Assembly (NCBI GenBank): GCA_041390105.1
Contig: JAWKQO010000003.1
Span: 774,372 to 838,371, forward strand
DNA: 64,000 nt
Source: Gemmatimonadota bacterium
Lineage (GTDB): Bacteria > Gemmatimonadota > Gemmatimonadetes > Longimicrobiales > Gaopeijiaceae
Direction of reading: 5' to 3'
Numbering within the stretch: position 1 is the first letter of the stretch; each line of letters opens with the position of its first letter. The position numbers were made by a program, and so were the translations under genes. Positions 44,258 to 51,901 of the stretch are shown piece by piece. The notes below the pieces were generated by a model. It was given only the letters and a program-made list of their open reading frames with translations. It had not been told where the DNA came from and ran no database searches.

Positions 44258-45235
44258 TCATCCGACCTCCAGCGGCCGGACCACCATGATCCCGTCCTGG
44301 CTCCGGATCCCACGGATGCGCTCGGCCAGCGGGAGCTCGGAGATCTCCACAGACTTTCCCACAAGGGGGGCATGCATCAGGTGAAGTTCTCCACCGACCC
44401 AGAGCGCGATTCCGGTGTGGGCAACATCGAGCCCATCCAGCGTGCTGGTGGCCGCGATGATGTCCCCGTCCTGGATGCGGTCGGCGATCTCCGCGATCCG
44501 CGCTTTCGGAATCCAGATTCTACTCGGGAGCTCCGGTTCGATCCTCGCGATCGCCTCCCGGACGGCGGGGTCGGCCATCTGACGATACGCATCCGGATGG
44601 CTGCTCATGAACCGGATGGGCTCCCGATCCTCGACGCCTCCCAGCTCGGCCGACACCTGGCGCACATGCCCGCGCTTCTCGTTGTCCAGAATCCACTCCG
44701 AGAAGTAGTGCAGGCGGCTCGCGTAACCGTTCGGTGACCCAGAGCGGTAGCGCAGGCCCGTCAGCTCCCGGATGAACCGCTGCTTGAGCGCGGCGGGATC
44801 GGTGACGGACCGGGGGGTGGACCCCAGCACCCTGGCCAGAGCCAGGCTGGACTCCACGAAGGTCACGCAGTCGAACTCGCGCAGGTTCACCACCAACGCC
44901 TCGGGCTCGGCCACCTCCAGCGTCCCTGGCGTGTAGGGGTCCCCGACGAACGTGCGTCCGAGGGCCGCCACCCGCTCGCCGATCGGCAGGGTGTCGACGC
45001 CCTGCTCCCGAGCCCAGCGGATGCGCTCCTCCAGGATCCGCCAGTCATCAGGCGTTTCAGTCCCCGAAAGGGGGATGGGGGCAGCCTGTTGGTCGCCCGT
45101 CCCAGGGGGCGCCTGCTGGGCGGCCCTTCCCCCGGTCTCCGCGGCGTCAGCCTGAACCGCCCCCGCCTCTCCGGGCTCGGCACACCCCCCCACCGCCAGG
45201 ACCAGCAGCGTCAGCCAGGCCGCGCGCGCCCTCAT
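44258..45235 (-). CDS. DUF1460 (N-acetylmuramoyl-L-alanine amidase-like) lipoprotein
   Basis: 325-residue predicted lipoprotein (lipobox AVGGCAE) with a Gln/Ala-rich linker and a DUF1460 domain. The nucleophile region is REFDCVTFVES (NlpC/P60-like cysteine) and the histidine region DVAHTGIALWV. Related proteins cut cell-wall peptides. The ATG overlaps the stop of the molybdenum-subunit gene (ATGA), yet the product is expected outside the cytoplasmic membrane, so the coupling looks genetic rather than enzymatic. A 97-bp gap separates it from the downstream flavoprotein gene. Confidence 0.85.
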   Translation of the reverse strand: MRARAAWLTLLVLAVGGCAEPGEAGAVQADAAETGGRAAQQAPPGTGDQQAAPIPLSGTETPDDWRILEERIRWAREQGVDTLPIGERVAALGRTFVGDPYTPGTLEVAEPEALVVNLREFDCVTFVESSLALARVLGSTPRSVTDPAALKQRFIRELTGLRYRSGSPNGYASRLHYFSEWILDNEKRGHVRQVSAELGGVEDREPIRFMSSHPDAYRQMADPAVREAIARIEPELPSRIWIPKARIAEIADRIQDGDIIAATSTLDGLDVAHTGIALWVGGELHLMHAPLVGKSVEISELPLAERIRGIRSQDGIMVVRPLEVG

Positions 45236-47643
45236 CGCGCGGCCACCGTCCGGTCCGGAGCCACCGGCTTTGCCAAGGTCCCCGCCTCCCGCGCCCGCTG
45301 GATCTGCCGCCACACGTTGGGCGGCGAGAAGGGCAGCCGGTCCATGCGGACACCGATGGCATCGTGGATGGCGTTGGCGATGGCGGGAATGGAGGGATGC
45401 AGGGGCCCTTCGCCCGCTTCCTTGGCCCCGTAGGGCCCCTCCGGATCGTGGGACTCGATGATCAGGGATTCGAGCGCCGGCGTGTCCAGGCTGGTGGGGA
45501 TCCGGTAGTCCAGCAGCGACGGCGCGTTGTGGAGGCCGGCCCGTCCATGGTCGGCGTCCTTGAAGATCTGCTCCTCCATCAGAGCCTCCGCGCAGCCCAT
45601 GTAGGCCGAGCCCTCCATCTGGCCGGCCACCAGCACAGGGTTGAGCGCCTTCCCGCAGTCGTGGGCCACCCAGATCTTGTCCACCCGCACCACCCCGGTC
45701 TCCACGTCTACCTCCACCTCCGCCACGTGGGCTGTGAAGGAGTAGGCGGGCGAAGCCCCGATGGTGCCGCCCCGGTAGCTGCCGTGCACGTCCTTGGGGG
45801 TGTTGTAGGAGCCGGTAGCGCCCAAGGTGCCGAAGCGCGCCTCGGCCAGGTTGAACGCCTCGCGGATGGGGAGACTCCGGTCGGAGCTCGAGAGCTGGAC
45901 GGCCTTCCCTGCCACCAAGCGCACGTCGCCGGGCTCGCAGTCCCACTCCGCGGCCACCGCCGAGCGGACCTGTTCCGCGAGCTTTCGGGACGCGTCGATG
46001 GCCGCGTTCCCCAGCATGAAGGTGACGCGGGAGGAGTACGCGCCCAGGTCCACCGGCACGAAGTCGGTGTCGCCCCGGAAGACGCGCACGTGGTCCAGCG
46101 GCACCCCGAGCTCCTCGGCCGCGATGTAGGCCACCACCGAGTCACAGCCTTGCCCGATCTCCGAGCCGCCGCTGAACACCGAGACCCGGCCTGAGCGGTC
46201 GATCTGGATCTGCACCCCGGACTGGGGCATGTCGTTGGGGTAGATCGGGTAGTTGGTCCCGGAGATGTAGGTGGAGCCCGCCACCCCCAGGCCCCGTCCG
46301 AACGGGAGGCGGCGCCAGCGCTCCTTCCAGCCACTGGCAGCCTCCACCGCCTCCAGACACTCCAGGAAGCCGTTGGACGTCACCCTGAGCTCGTTGACCG
46401 TGCGGGTGTTCTCGCCGATGAAGTTGAGGCGCCGGAGCTCGATGGGGTCCAAGCCCGCCTTCTCGGCCAGCTTGTCCAGCTGCACCTCGAAGGCGAAGCG
46501 GGGTTGCACGGAGCCGTGCCCGCGCTTGGGCCCGCAGGCCGGCTTGTTGGTGTAGACCCGCGTGGAGTCGAAACGATAGGCGGGCAGGTCGTAGGGGGCA
46601 CAGAGCAACTGCCCCGAATAGTAGGTGGTCACCAGCCCGAAAGACGCGTAGGCCCCGCCGTCCAGGGTGATCTTGGCGTCCACCGACGTGATCTTACCCG
46701 CCGCCGTCAGCCCCGTGCGGTAGTGCATGTGGAAGGGGTGGCGTCCCCGGTGGGCGTAGAAGACCTCTTCCCGCGTGTAGAGGATCTTGACCGGCCGTCC
46801 CGATTTCATGGACAGCTTGGCCACGCAGAACTCGAGGTCGAACGGCTCCGATTTCCCTCCGAAGGCACCACCCACCAGCGGCTGGACCACCCGCACCTTG
46901 GCCGGATCCACCTCCAGCACCCGGGCCAGCTCGCGCTGCAGATAGTGGGGCACCTGGGTGGACGACCACACCGTGAGCTTCCCGTCCGGCTCCCATTGCC
47001 CCAGCGCGCAGTGGGGCTCGATGGCCGCGTGCGTGGTGCCCTCGAAGAAGTACTCGCCATCGACGACGTGGTCGGCGGCTTCCATGCCCGCCTCCACCTC
47101 ACCGAAGGCCAGCCGCACCACCTTGGTGACGTTGCCGTTCCGGCCCGGCTTCGAGGGCTCGTGGATGTAGTCGCCGGTGGCGGCCAGGGCATCCTCAGGA
47201 GACAGATACGCCGGAAGCGGTCGGTACTCCACCTCGATCAGGTCCAGGGCCTGAAGCGCGGTGTCCTCGTCCACCGCCGCCACCGCCGCCACGCCGTCGC
47301 CGATGAAGCGGACGCGGTCCAGGCAGAGCGGATACTCGTCCGGCGTCCAGGGGATGATGCCGTAGGTGACCGGCATGTCCCGTCCGGTCACCACCGCCTC
47401 GACTCCCTGCAGGGCCTCTGCCCGGGAGGTGTCGATGGACGCGATCTCGGCGTGGGGGTGGGGCGAGCGCAGGATCTTGCCGTGCAGCATGCCGGGCAGC
47501 GTGAGGTCGTCCGTGTAGACCGCCCGCCCGGTGGACTTCTGCAGCCCCTCGATCTTGCGCTGGGGCTTTCCAACGATGTGTAAGTCGGACTTGGATTTAC
47601 GCCGATTCTGCGGCGTCCCGTAGGCGGGCGTCTCTTCGCTCAT
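45232..47643 (-). CDS. Molybdopterin-binding large subunit of a 4-hydroxybenzoyl-CoA reductase-type enzyme
   Basis: 803-residue catalytic subunit of the xanthine oxidase family. Ald_Xan_dh N-domain (GRAVYTDDLTLPGMLHGKI) and molybdopterin domains (LVGGAFGGKSEPFDLEF; SEIGQGCDSVVAY; HDCGKALNPVLVAGQ). The catalytic glutamate is in the C-terminal EAGEGPLHPSIPAI. The ATG at 47641-47643 overlaps the stop of the [2Fe-2S] subunit (ATGA). With the small and FAD subunits it forms a three-part hydroxylase or reductase; the substrate cannot be read from sequence. Confidence 0.9.
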   Translation of the reverse strand: MSEETPAYGTPQNRRKSKSDLHIVGKPQRKIEGLQKSTGRAVYTDDLTLPGMLHGKILRSPHPHAEIASIDTSRAEALQGVEAVVTGRDMPVTYGIIPWTPDEYPLCLDRVRFIGDGVAAVAAVDEDTALQALDLIEVEYRPLPAYLSPEDALAATGDYIHEPSKPGRNGNVTKVVRLAFGEVEAGMEAADHVVDGEYFFEGTTHAAIEPHCALGQWEPDGKLTVWSSTQVPHYLQRELARVLEVDPAKVRVVQPLVGGAFGGKSEPFDLEFCVAKLSMKSGRPVKILYTREEVFYAHRGRHPFHMHYRTGLTAAGKITSVDAKITLDGGAYASFGLVTTYYSGQLLCAPYDLPAYRFDSTRVYTNKPACGPKRGHGSVQPRFAFEVQLDKLAEKAGLDPIELRRLNFIGENTRTVNELRVTSNGFLECLEAVEAASGWKERWRRLPFGRGLGVAGSTYISGTNYPIYPNDMPQSGVQIQIDRSGRVSVFSGGSEIGQGCDSVVAYIAAEELGVPLDHVRVFRGDTDFVPVDLGAYSSRVTFMLGNAAIDASRKLAEQVRSAVAAEWDCEPGDVRLVAGKAVQLSSSDRSLPIREAFNLAEARFGTLGATGSYNTPKDVHGSYRGGTIGASPAYSFTAHVAEVEVDVETGVVRVDKIWVAHDCGKALNPVLVAGQMEGSAYMGCAEALMEEQIFKDADHGRAGLHNAPSLLDYRIPTSLDTPALESLIIESHDPEGPYGAKEAGEGPLHPSIPAIANAIHDAIGVRMDRLPFSPPNVWRQIQRAREAGTLAKPVAPDRTVAAR

Positions 47644-48167
47644 CTCTCCCCCCGGACCCGAGCCCCGAAACGAGCGGCCAGATCGGCAGAAGCCTCCAGA
47701 CGGGCCCCCGCCCGCTCGACAGCGTCGTAGATCTTCGCGTAGCCCGTGCAGCGGCACAGGTTCCCGGAGAGTGCTTCCTGGATGGCGGCTCGGGTGGGCG
47801 CCGGTTGCTCCGCCAGCAGCGCTGCGGCCGAGCACAGGATCCCGGGCGTGCAGAATCCGCACTGGGCGGCGCCGTTCAGATCGAATTCGTCCTGAAGGGG
47901 GTGGGGCTCGGCCCCATCGGCCAACCCTTCCACGGTCACCACGCGGTGCCCCGCGGCCTCGAGCACCGGTGTCAGGCAGGAGAGCACCGGCACCCCGTCC
48001 AGCAGCACCGTGCAGGCGCCGCAGTCGCCCTTGTCGCAGCCCTGTTTGGAGCCGGTCAGGCCCAGGACGTAGCGCAGCGCCTCGAGGAGGGTGAAGTGAG
48101 CGGGCACCCCCACCTCCTGGCCCTGTCCATTGACGCTGAGGCGGACGATGTCGGTAGCGGCAGGCAC
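47640..48167 (-). CDS. [2Fe-2S] subunit of the molybdenum hydroxylase
   Basis: 175-residue small subunit with two [2Fe-2S] clusters. The plant-ferredoxin type site is GCDKGDCGACTVLLDG with a fourth cysteine in SCLTP; the helical-domain site is QCGFCTPG and LCRCTGY. The GTG at 48165-48167 is the best start, since residues upstream look non-coding. It is the first gene of the cluster, and its stop overlaps the large-subunit start. Electrons pass from this subunit to the FAD subunit. Confidence 0.9.
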   Translation of the reverse strand: MPAATDIVRLSVNGQGQEVGVPAHFTLLEALRYVLGLTGSKQGCDKGDCGACTVLLDGVPVLSCLTPVLEAAGHRVVTVEGLADGAEPHPLQDEFDLNGAAQCGFCTPGILCSAAALLAEQPAPTRAAIQEALSGNLCRCTGYAKIYDAVERAGARLEASADLAARFGARVRGER

Positions 48168-48315
48168 GGCTCGAACGCTTCCCCGGACAGGAGACGACTG
48201 GGCCCCGGGCCGGGCGTGGAGCCGGCAGGGGTGCTCCGAGCGTTGAAGTTCAGAGTCAGGACCAGGGGCGTCAACGAGGCGGTCTCCCGCCAGGCCAAGG
48301 CGCCCCGCGAGCGCC

Positions 48316-48930
48316 TCAGTAGGCCTTGGCCTCGTAGACGGTCCCACCGGCCGGTCCGCGCGGGTTCGCCTCGGTGTTCCGGAAGTTCACCGGCATCGAC
48401 TCATAGGGCCAAGCGAAGTCGCCGCGGGCCACTACGAAGTGCAGGTGGGGATAGCCGGCCAGCCCGGTGGCTCCGCTGTACCCGATCGCATCCCCGAGCT
48501 GCACGGAATCCCCGACCTCGACCAGGGCCCCCGACTCGGTCAGGTGCATGTACTCGCCAAAGCTCCCATCCCCGTGGTCCACGACCACGAGGTTGTTGGG
48601 GAACGAGTAGTCCTGGCCACCCTCCTCCACGTAGGCCACCACCCCAGGGCGAGAGACCGTGACCAGGGACCCGATCGGCATGTCGAAGTCGACCGCGAAC
48701 GCGTCGGGTAGCCCCTGGGAATGATACGAGCCTCCGCAGTTGGTGAGCCCCGTCCGGTAGGCCATCCCCACGGGGTAGGGCAAGACGTAGGCGGAGGTCC
48801 CCCAATCGGGATAGGACGCACCCGGGCAGCCGTCGCCATCGGCGCCCGGCCCGGAGGGACCGGGTAGGCAGGCCACTGCAGTCGCGGCCCCGAACAGGCT
48901 GACCGTTGGAAGCCCCGCAAAGCGTCGCAC
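48316..48930 (-). CDS. M23-family peptidoglycan peptidase lipoprotein
   Basis: 204-residue predicted lipoprotein (lipobox TAVACLP). The M23/LytM-like core includes the region around HSQGLPDAFAVDFDMPIGS and the motif GYPHLHFVV, which supplies two metal-binding histidines. An active endopeptidase is plausible. The GTG at 48928-48930 has AAGGA nine bases upstream; the longer frame beginning at 49131 overlaps the brxA promoter region and looks non-coding. It lies 148 bp upstream of the hydroxylase cluster on the same strand. Confidence 0.82.
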   Translation of the reverse strand: MRRFAGLPTVSLFGAATAVACLPGPSGPGADGDGCPGASYPDWGTSAYVLPYPVGMAYRTGLTNCGGSYHSQGLPDAFAVDFDMPIGSLVTVSRPGVVAYVEEGGQDYSFPNNLVVVDHGDGSFGEYMHLTESGALVEVGDSVQLGDAIGYSGATGLAGYPHLHFVVARGDFAWPYESMPVNFRNTEANPRGPAGGTVYEAKAY

Positions 48931-49075
48931 GGCCGGTTCCTTTCCAGGGAGCGAGTGTCCCGGCCAGCCGTCGTTCCGACCGAGATCTCGGTCCGATACG
49001 CCGTCGCCCTCCCCCCGCTTACGCGCCCCCGGGAGCCCTCGGCACCGCAACCCCCCAGGTTCCGGCCCCGGTGTT

Positions 49076-49083
49076 GCTATATT
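49076..49083 (+). promoter_or_regulatory. Extended -10 promoter of the bacilliredoxin gene
   Basis: The eight bases G-C-TATATT, with the preceding T, give TG-n-TATATT, an extended -10 element with 5 of 6 matches. It is about 87 bp upstream of the brxA start, in an AT-richer island. No clear -35 is seen, as is usual for extended -10 promoters. Confidence 0.45.
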
Positions 49084-49169
49084 GTCTGACTCTCCCCTTA
49101 CATAGCCCTCGGAGGCCACGGCCCCGAGCAACCGTACTCGCGATCGACTCGTTCCTGAGGAGTGTGAGA

Positions 49170-49589
49170 ATGCCCTATCCCGAGATGATGGTCGCCCCGA
49201 TGCGCCAGGATCTCGTTCGCTTCGGATTCCAGGAGCTGCGCACGCCGGACGAGGTGGATGCCCTCCTCGCCGGTGAGAAACGCACCCTGCTCCTGGTCGT
49301 CAACTCGGTGTGCGGGTGCGCGGCCGGCTCCATGCGCCCCGCGGTGGTCATGTCGCTCGAGGAGGGCTCCAAGCCCGAGGTCCTGACCACCGTCTTCGCG
49401 GGTCAGGACCTGGACGCCACCGATCGGGCCCGGGAATACATCACGGGGTACCCGCCGTCCTCACCGTCCGTGGCCCTGTTCAAGGATGGCGAGCTGGTCT
49501 ACATGATGGAGCGTCATTCGATCGAGGGGCGCAGCCCCTACCAGATCGCCGATGATCTCAGGGCTGCCTTCGCGGAGCATTGCGAGTAA
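49170..49589 (+). CDS. Bacilliredoxin, BrxA/BrxB (YphP/YqiW) family
   Basis: 139-residue thioredoxin-fold protein that removes bacillithiol from protein cysteines in bacilli. The active motif CGC (Cys48-Gly-Cys50, in VNSVCGCAAGSMRP) and the C-terminal block MMERHSIEGR define the family. The ATG at 49170 has GAGGAG 10-15 bases upstream. Whether this organism makes bacillithiol is not known from the window. It is transcribed alone from an extended -10 promoter. Confidence 0.92.
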   Translation: MPYPEMMVAPMRQDLVRFGFQELRTPDEVDALLAGEKRTLLLVVNSVCGCAAGSMRPAVVMSLEEGSKPEVLTTVFAGQDLDATDRAREYITGYPPSSPSVALFKDGELVYMMERHSIEGRSPYQIADDLRAAFAEHCE

Positions 49590-49633
49590 GACGCTCCGCA
49601 CCGACTCGCTCGCGCACTCCATGAGTGCGAACC

Positions 49634-49667
49634 GGCGCCCGGCCTCCGTTCTCCGAGGTCGGGCGCC
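49634..49667 (+). terminator. Strong hairpin after the bacilliredoxin gene
   Basis: GGCGCCCG-G-CCTC (49634-49646) pairs with GAGG-T-CGGGCGCC (49655-49667), giving a 13-bp stem with one G-T wobble and an 8-base loop. It lies 45 bp after brxA. No T-run follows, so a Rho-independent role is uncertain. Confidence 0.45.
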
Positions 49668-49746
49668 TCGCCGTTCGGGGGGCGACCCTCCGAGGAGACC
49701 ACGACCCTCACCCTGTGCGACGACTCCGGCCGGCGCGCCTTCGTGA

Positions 49747-50136
49747 CTACTGCGACGGGCCGCGCTTCTTGCGCCAACCGTCCACGCTGAAGTCCCCCCC
49801 GCCGTGCGCGACGAGGAACAGGAAGATGAAGGTGTAGAGCACCGCCAACTCTCCGCCGTTCTGGATCGGCCAGAAGCCGTTGGGGAAGTGCCTCCACCAG
49901 AAGGCCACCGCCATCTGCCCGGCCAGCAGGAACGCCACCGGGCGCGTGAAGAGCCCGAGCAGGATCAGGGCCCCGCCGAAGAACTCCAGGAGGCCGGCGA
50001 ACCCCAAGGGCCAACTGAACCAACCGCCGACCGCGTTGCCGCCCAGCCATCCGAACAGCTTCTGCGCGCCGTGCTGCCAGAACATCAGACCTGCGAAGAT
50101 GCGGAGGAGATTCTTGGTGAGTTCGGTCAGCGCCAT
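49747..50136 (-). CDS. DoxX-family membrane protein
   Basis: 129-residue protein with four TM segments and the DoxX pattern LLRIFAGLMFWQHGAQKLFG at its start and GLFTRPVAFLLAGQMAVAF later. The family takes part in membrane redox or detoxification; the exact role is unknown. The ATG at 50134-50136 has GGAG seven bases upstream and is preferred to an in-frame TTG at 50148. It has an intracellular Lys/Arg-rich tail. It is a single gene downstream of the arginase. Confidence 0.87.
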   Translation of the reverse strand: MALTELTKNLLRIFAGLMFWQHGAQKLFGWLGGNAVGGWFSWPLGFAGLLEFFGGALILLGLFTRPVAFLLAGQMAVAFWWRHFPNGFWPIQNGGELAVLYTFIFLFLVAHGGGDFSVDGWRKKRGPSQ

Positions 50137-50223
50137 TTCACGCTCCAATCGAATGGTGTGGCCGGGGGTGGGGATCGACGATCCGCCCAGCCCCTTGGCT
50201 CGGGCGGCAACGACATGGGGACG

Positions 50224-51141
50224 TCAGACGATGGTCTTGCCCAGCGCGCTGGCGATCAAGCCCACGGCGAGGTGCGCCGTGCGGTTCTCACTGTCCAGCA
50301 CGGGGTTCAGCTCCACCAGGTCCATGGACAGCAAGCAACCGGTTCGCGCAGCCTTCTCGCACATGAGGTGGGCCTCCCGGTACGTGATCCCACCCCGCAC
50401 GGGGGTTCCCACACCGGGAGCCACAATGGGATCGATCGCATCCAGGTCGAACGACAAATGGAAGCCGGCAGTGCCCGTGCTGGCTCGCGCGATGGCCTCC
50501 TCGCAGCACGCGCCCATCCCACGGTCGTCGATCTCGGACATGGTGAAGACGCGCACGCCCGATGTGCGCACGATCTCGGCCTCGGTGCGGTCGAGGTCCC
50601 GCGCGCCCACGATGCTGGTATGCTCCGCCAGGACCGAAGCGTGCCCACCAGCCAGGCGGGTGAGCGCCTCCGGGCCGTCGCCGAGCAGAACGGAGAGCGC
50701 CATGCCGTGGATGTTGCCACTGGGGGTCGAGGCCGGCGTGTTCATGTCGGCGTGTGCATCGAACCAGATCAGTCCGATGGACTGTCCTCTCGATCGGTAG
50801 TGGTTCGCCACGCCCGCCACCGATCCGATGGACAAGGAGTGGTCGCCCCCCAGGATGAGCGGGAACTGGCCGCGCTCCAGCACGGAGGCCACCAGCTCGC
50901 GAGTGCGTGAGCAGACTGCGGTGATCTCCTCCAGGTACTTGGCCTTGGCGTCCCCCGGCCGCGCGAGCTCTTGACCGGGCACCTCTACGCGCCCGGCCTC
51001 GCGCACGGTGTGACCCAGCGACTCCAAGGACTCCTGCAGGCCCGCGATGCGCATCGCGGACGGCCCCATGTCCACTCCGCGCCGCCCGGCGCCCAGGTCC
51101 ATGGGGACGGAGATGATCCCGATCTCACGCGGGCTCGTCAT
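50224..51141 (-). CDS. rocF: Arginase
   Basis: 305-residue manganese enzyme that hydrolyses arginine to ornithine and urea. The metal-binding motifs are complete: GGDHSLSIG, FDAHADMNTP and SFDLDAIDPIVAPG. Length and the N-terminal IGIISVPMDLGAGRRGVDMGP are typical of arginase rather than agmatinase. It overlaps the stop of the DUF1707 gene by one base (TGATG) and so is probably co-transcribed with it. No urease or ornithine genes are adjacent. Confidence 0.93.
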   Translation of the reverse strand: MTSPREIGIISVPMDLGAGRRGVDMGPSAMRIAGLQESLESLGHTVREAGRVEVPGQELARPGDAKAKYLEEITAVCSRTRELVASVLERGQFPLILGGDHSLSIGSVAGVANHYRSRGQSIGLIWFDAHADMNTPASTPSGNIHGMALSVLLGDGPEALTRLAGGHASVLAEHTSIVGARDLDRTEAEIVRTSGVRVFTMSEIDDRGMGACCEEAIARASTGTAGFHLSFDLDAIDPIVAPGVGTPVRGGITYREAHLMCEKAARTGCLLSMDLVELNPVLDSENRTAHLAVGLIASALGKTIV

Positions 51142-51848
51142 CAGCTTCCGTCTCCCAGCTCCTTGTGTCGCCCCCGCCGCAGGGCCCGTCGTCGCTGCCG
51201 CGCCTGTCGGGGCGTCTCGCCCGGATACAGGGTCTTGATCTCCACGCCACCCATGAGGGCCAGGCCGTTCACCTTCAGAATGGGGGCCTCGGGATCGTGG
51301 GTGGCGGGCTCTTCCGAGCGGTGGTCGAAGCCGCCCAGGATCGCCAGACCGCTGGCGTCGACGACCACGTCCGGAGGGACGATGATCTCGATGCCACCCA
51401 TGACAGCCACGGCGGTCACTTCGGTCACCCCGGGCGGGAGGGCGGCGTCACGGTAGTCGAGCTTCGCCCCTCCCATGATGCCGATGGCCACGCTGCGTCG
51501 GGCCGGGAACCAGTGGCCCGCTCGGTGGGTGCCACCGAACACGCCCACCATGAGCTCGCGCTCCTTGACGCGTCCGGCGGGGGAGACCCGGGGCCGTGCC
51601 GCCATCTCCCCGGTCGACTGGTGCGGCACCAGGCCCCCGACCTTGGGCAGATCGTCGAGCAGGGCTTTGAGGTCGGCCGTGGACTCGGCTTGATGGGCCA
51701 GGTCCACGCGGCGCTCGAACTCGCCGACCGTGATGTGGTCCTGCGCGAACGTCTCGCAGAGCGCGTCGATCGCCTTCTGCCGCAGCGCCTCCAAACCCGT
51801 TTCGGGCTGTCTCGATTCCGCCACTCGACCACTCCTGTCGGCGCTCAC
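51141..51848 (-). CDS. DUF1707 and LiaF-like C-terminal domain protein
   Basis: 235-residue cytoplasmic-type protein. Residues about 20-72 form a DUF1707 (SHOCT-related) domain (RQKAIDALCETFAQDHITVGEFERRVDLA). The C-terminal half resembles the LiaF-like domain (VAIGIMGGAKLDYRD, AVMGGIEIIVPPDVVVD, GLALMGGVEIKTL), with three repeating GG-turn strands. The tail is arginine-rich. No TM segment is seen. Such proteins are linked to envelope stress responses; the link here is not shown. It lies upstream of arginase with a one-base overlap. Confidence 0.82.
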   Translation of the reverse strand: MSADRSGRVAESRQPETGLEALRQKAIDALCETFAQDHITVGEFERRVDLAHQAESTADLKALLDDLPKVGGLVPHQSTGEMAARPRVSPAGRVKERELMVGVFGGTHRAGHWFPARRSVAIGIMGGAKLDYRDAALPPGVTEVTAVAVMGGIEIIVPPDVVVDASGLAILGGFDHRSEEPATHDPEAPILKVNGLALMGGVEIKTLYPGETPRQARQRRRALRRGRHKELGDGS

Positions 51849-51901
51849 TGTGGCGCCTGCGTACCGCTTCGTTCAAAGCCTCCGACTCGAACCTGCCAGC
51901 G

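Noticed and set aside
43174..47643. Annotation as xanthine dehydrogenase
   Set aside because: The four-cysteine loop in the FAD subunit points to the 4-hydroxybenzoyl-CoA reductase type. The final substrate remains open.
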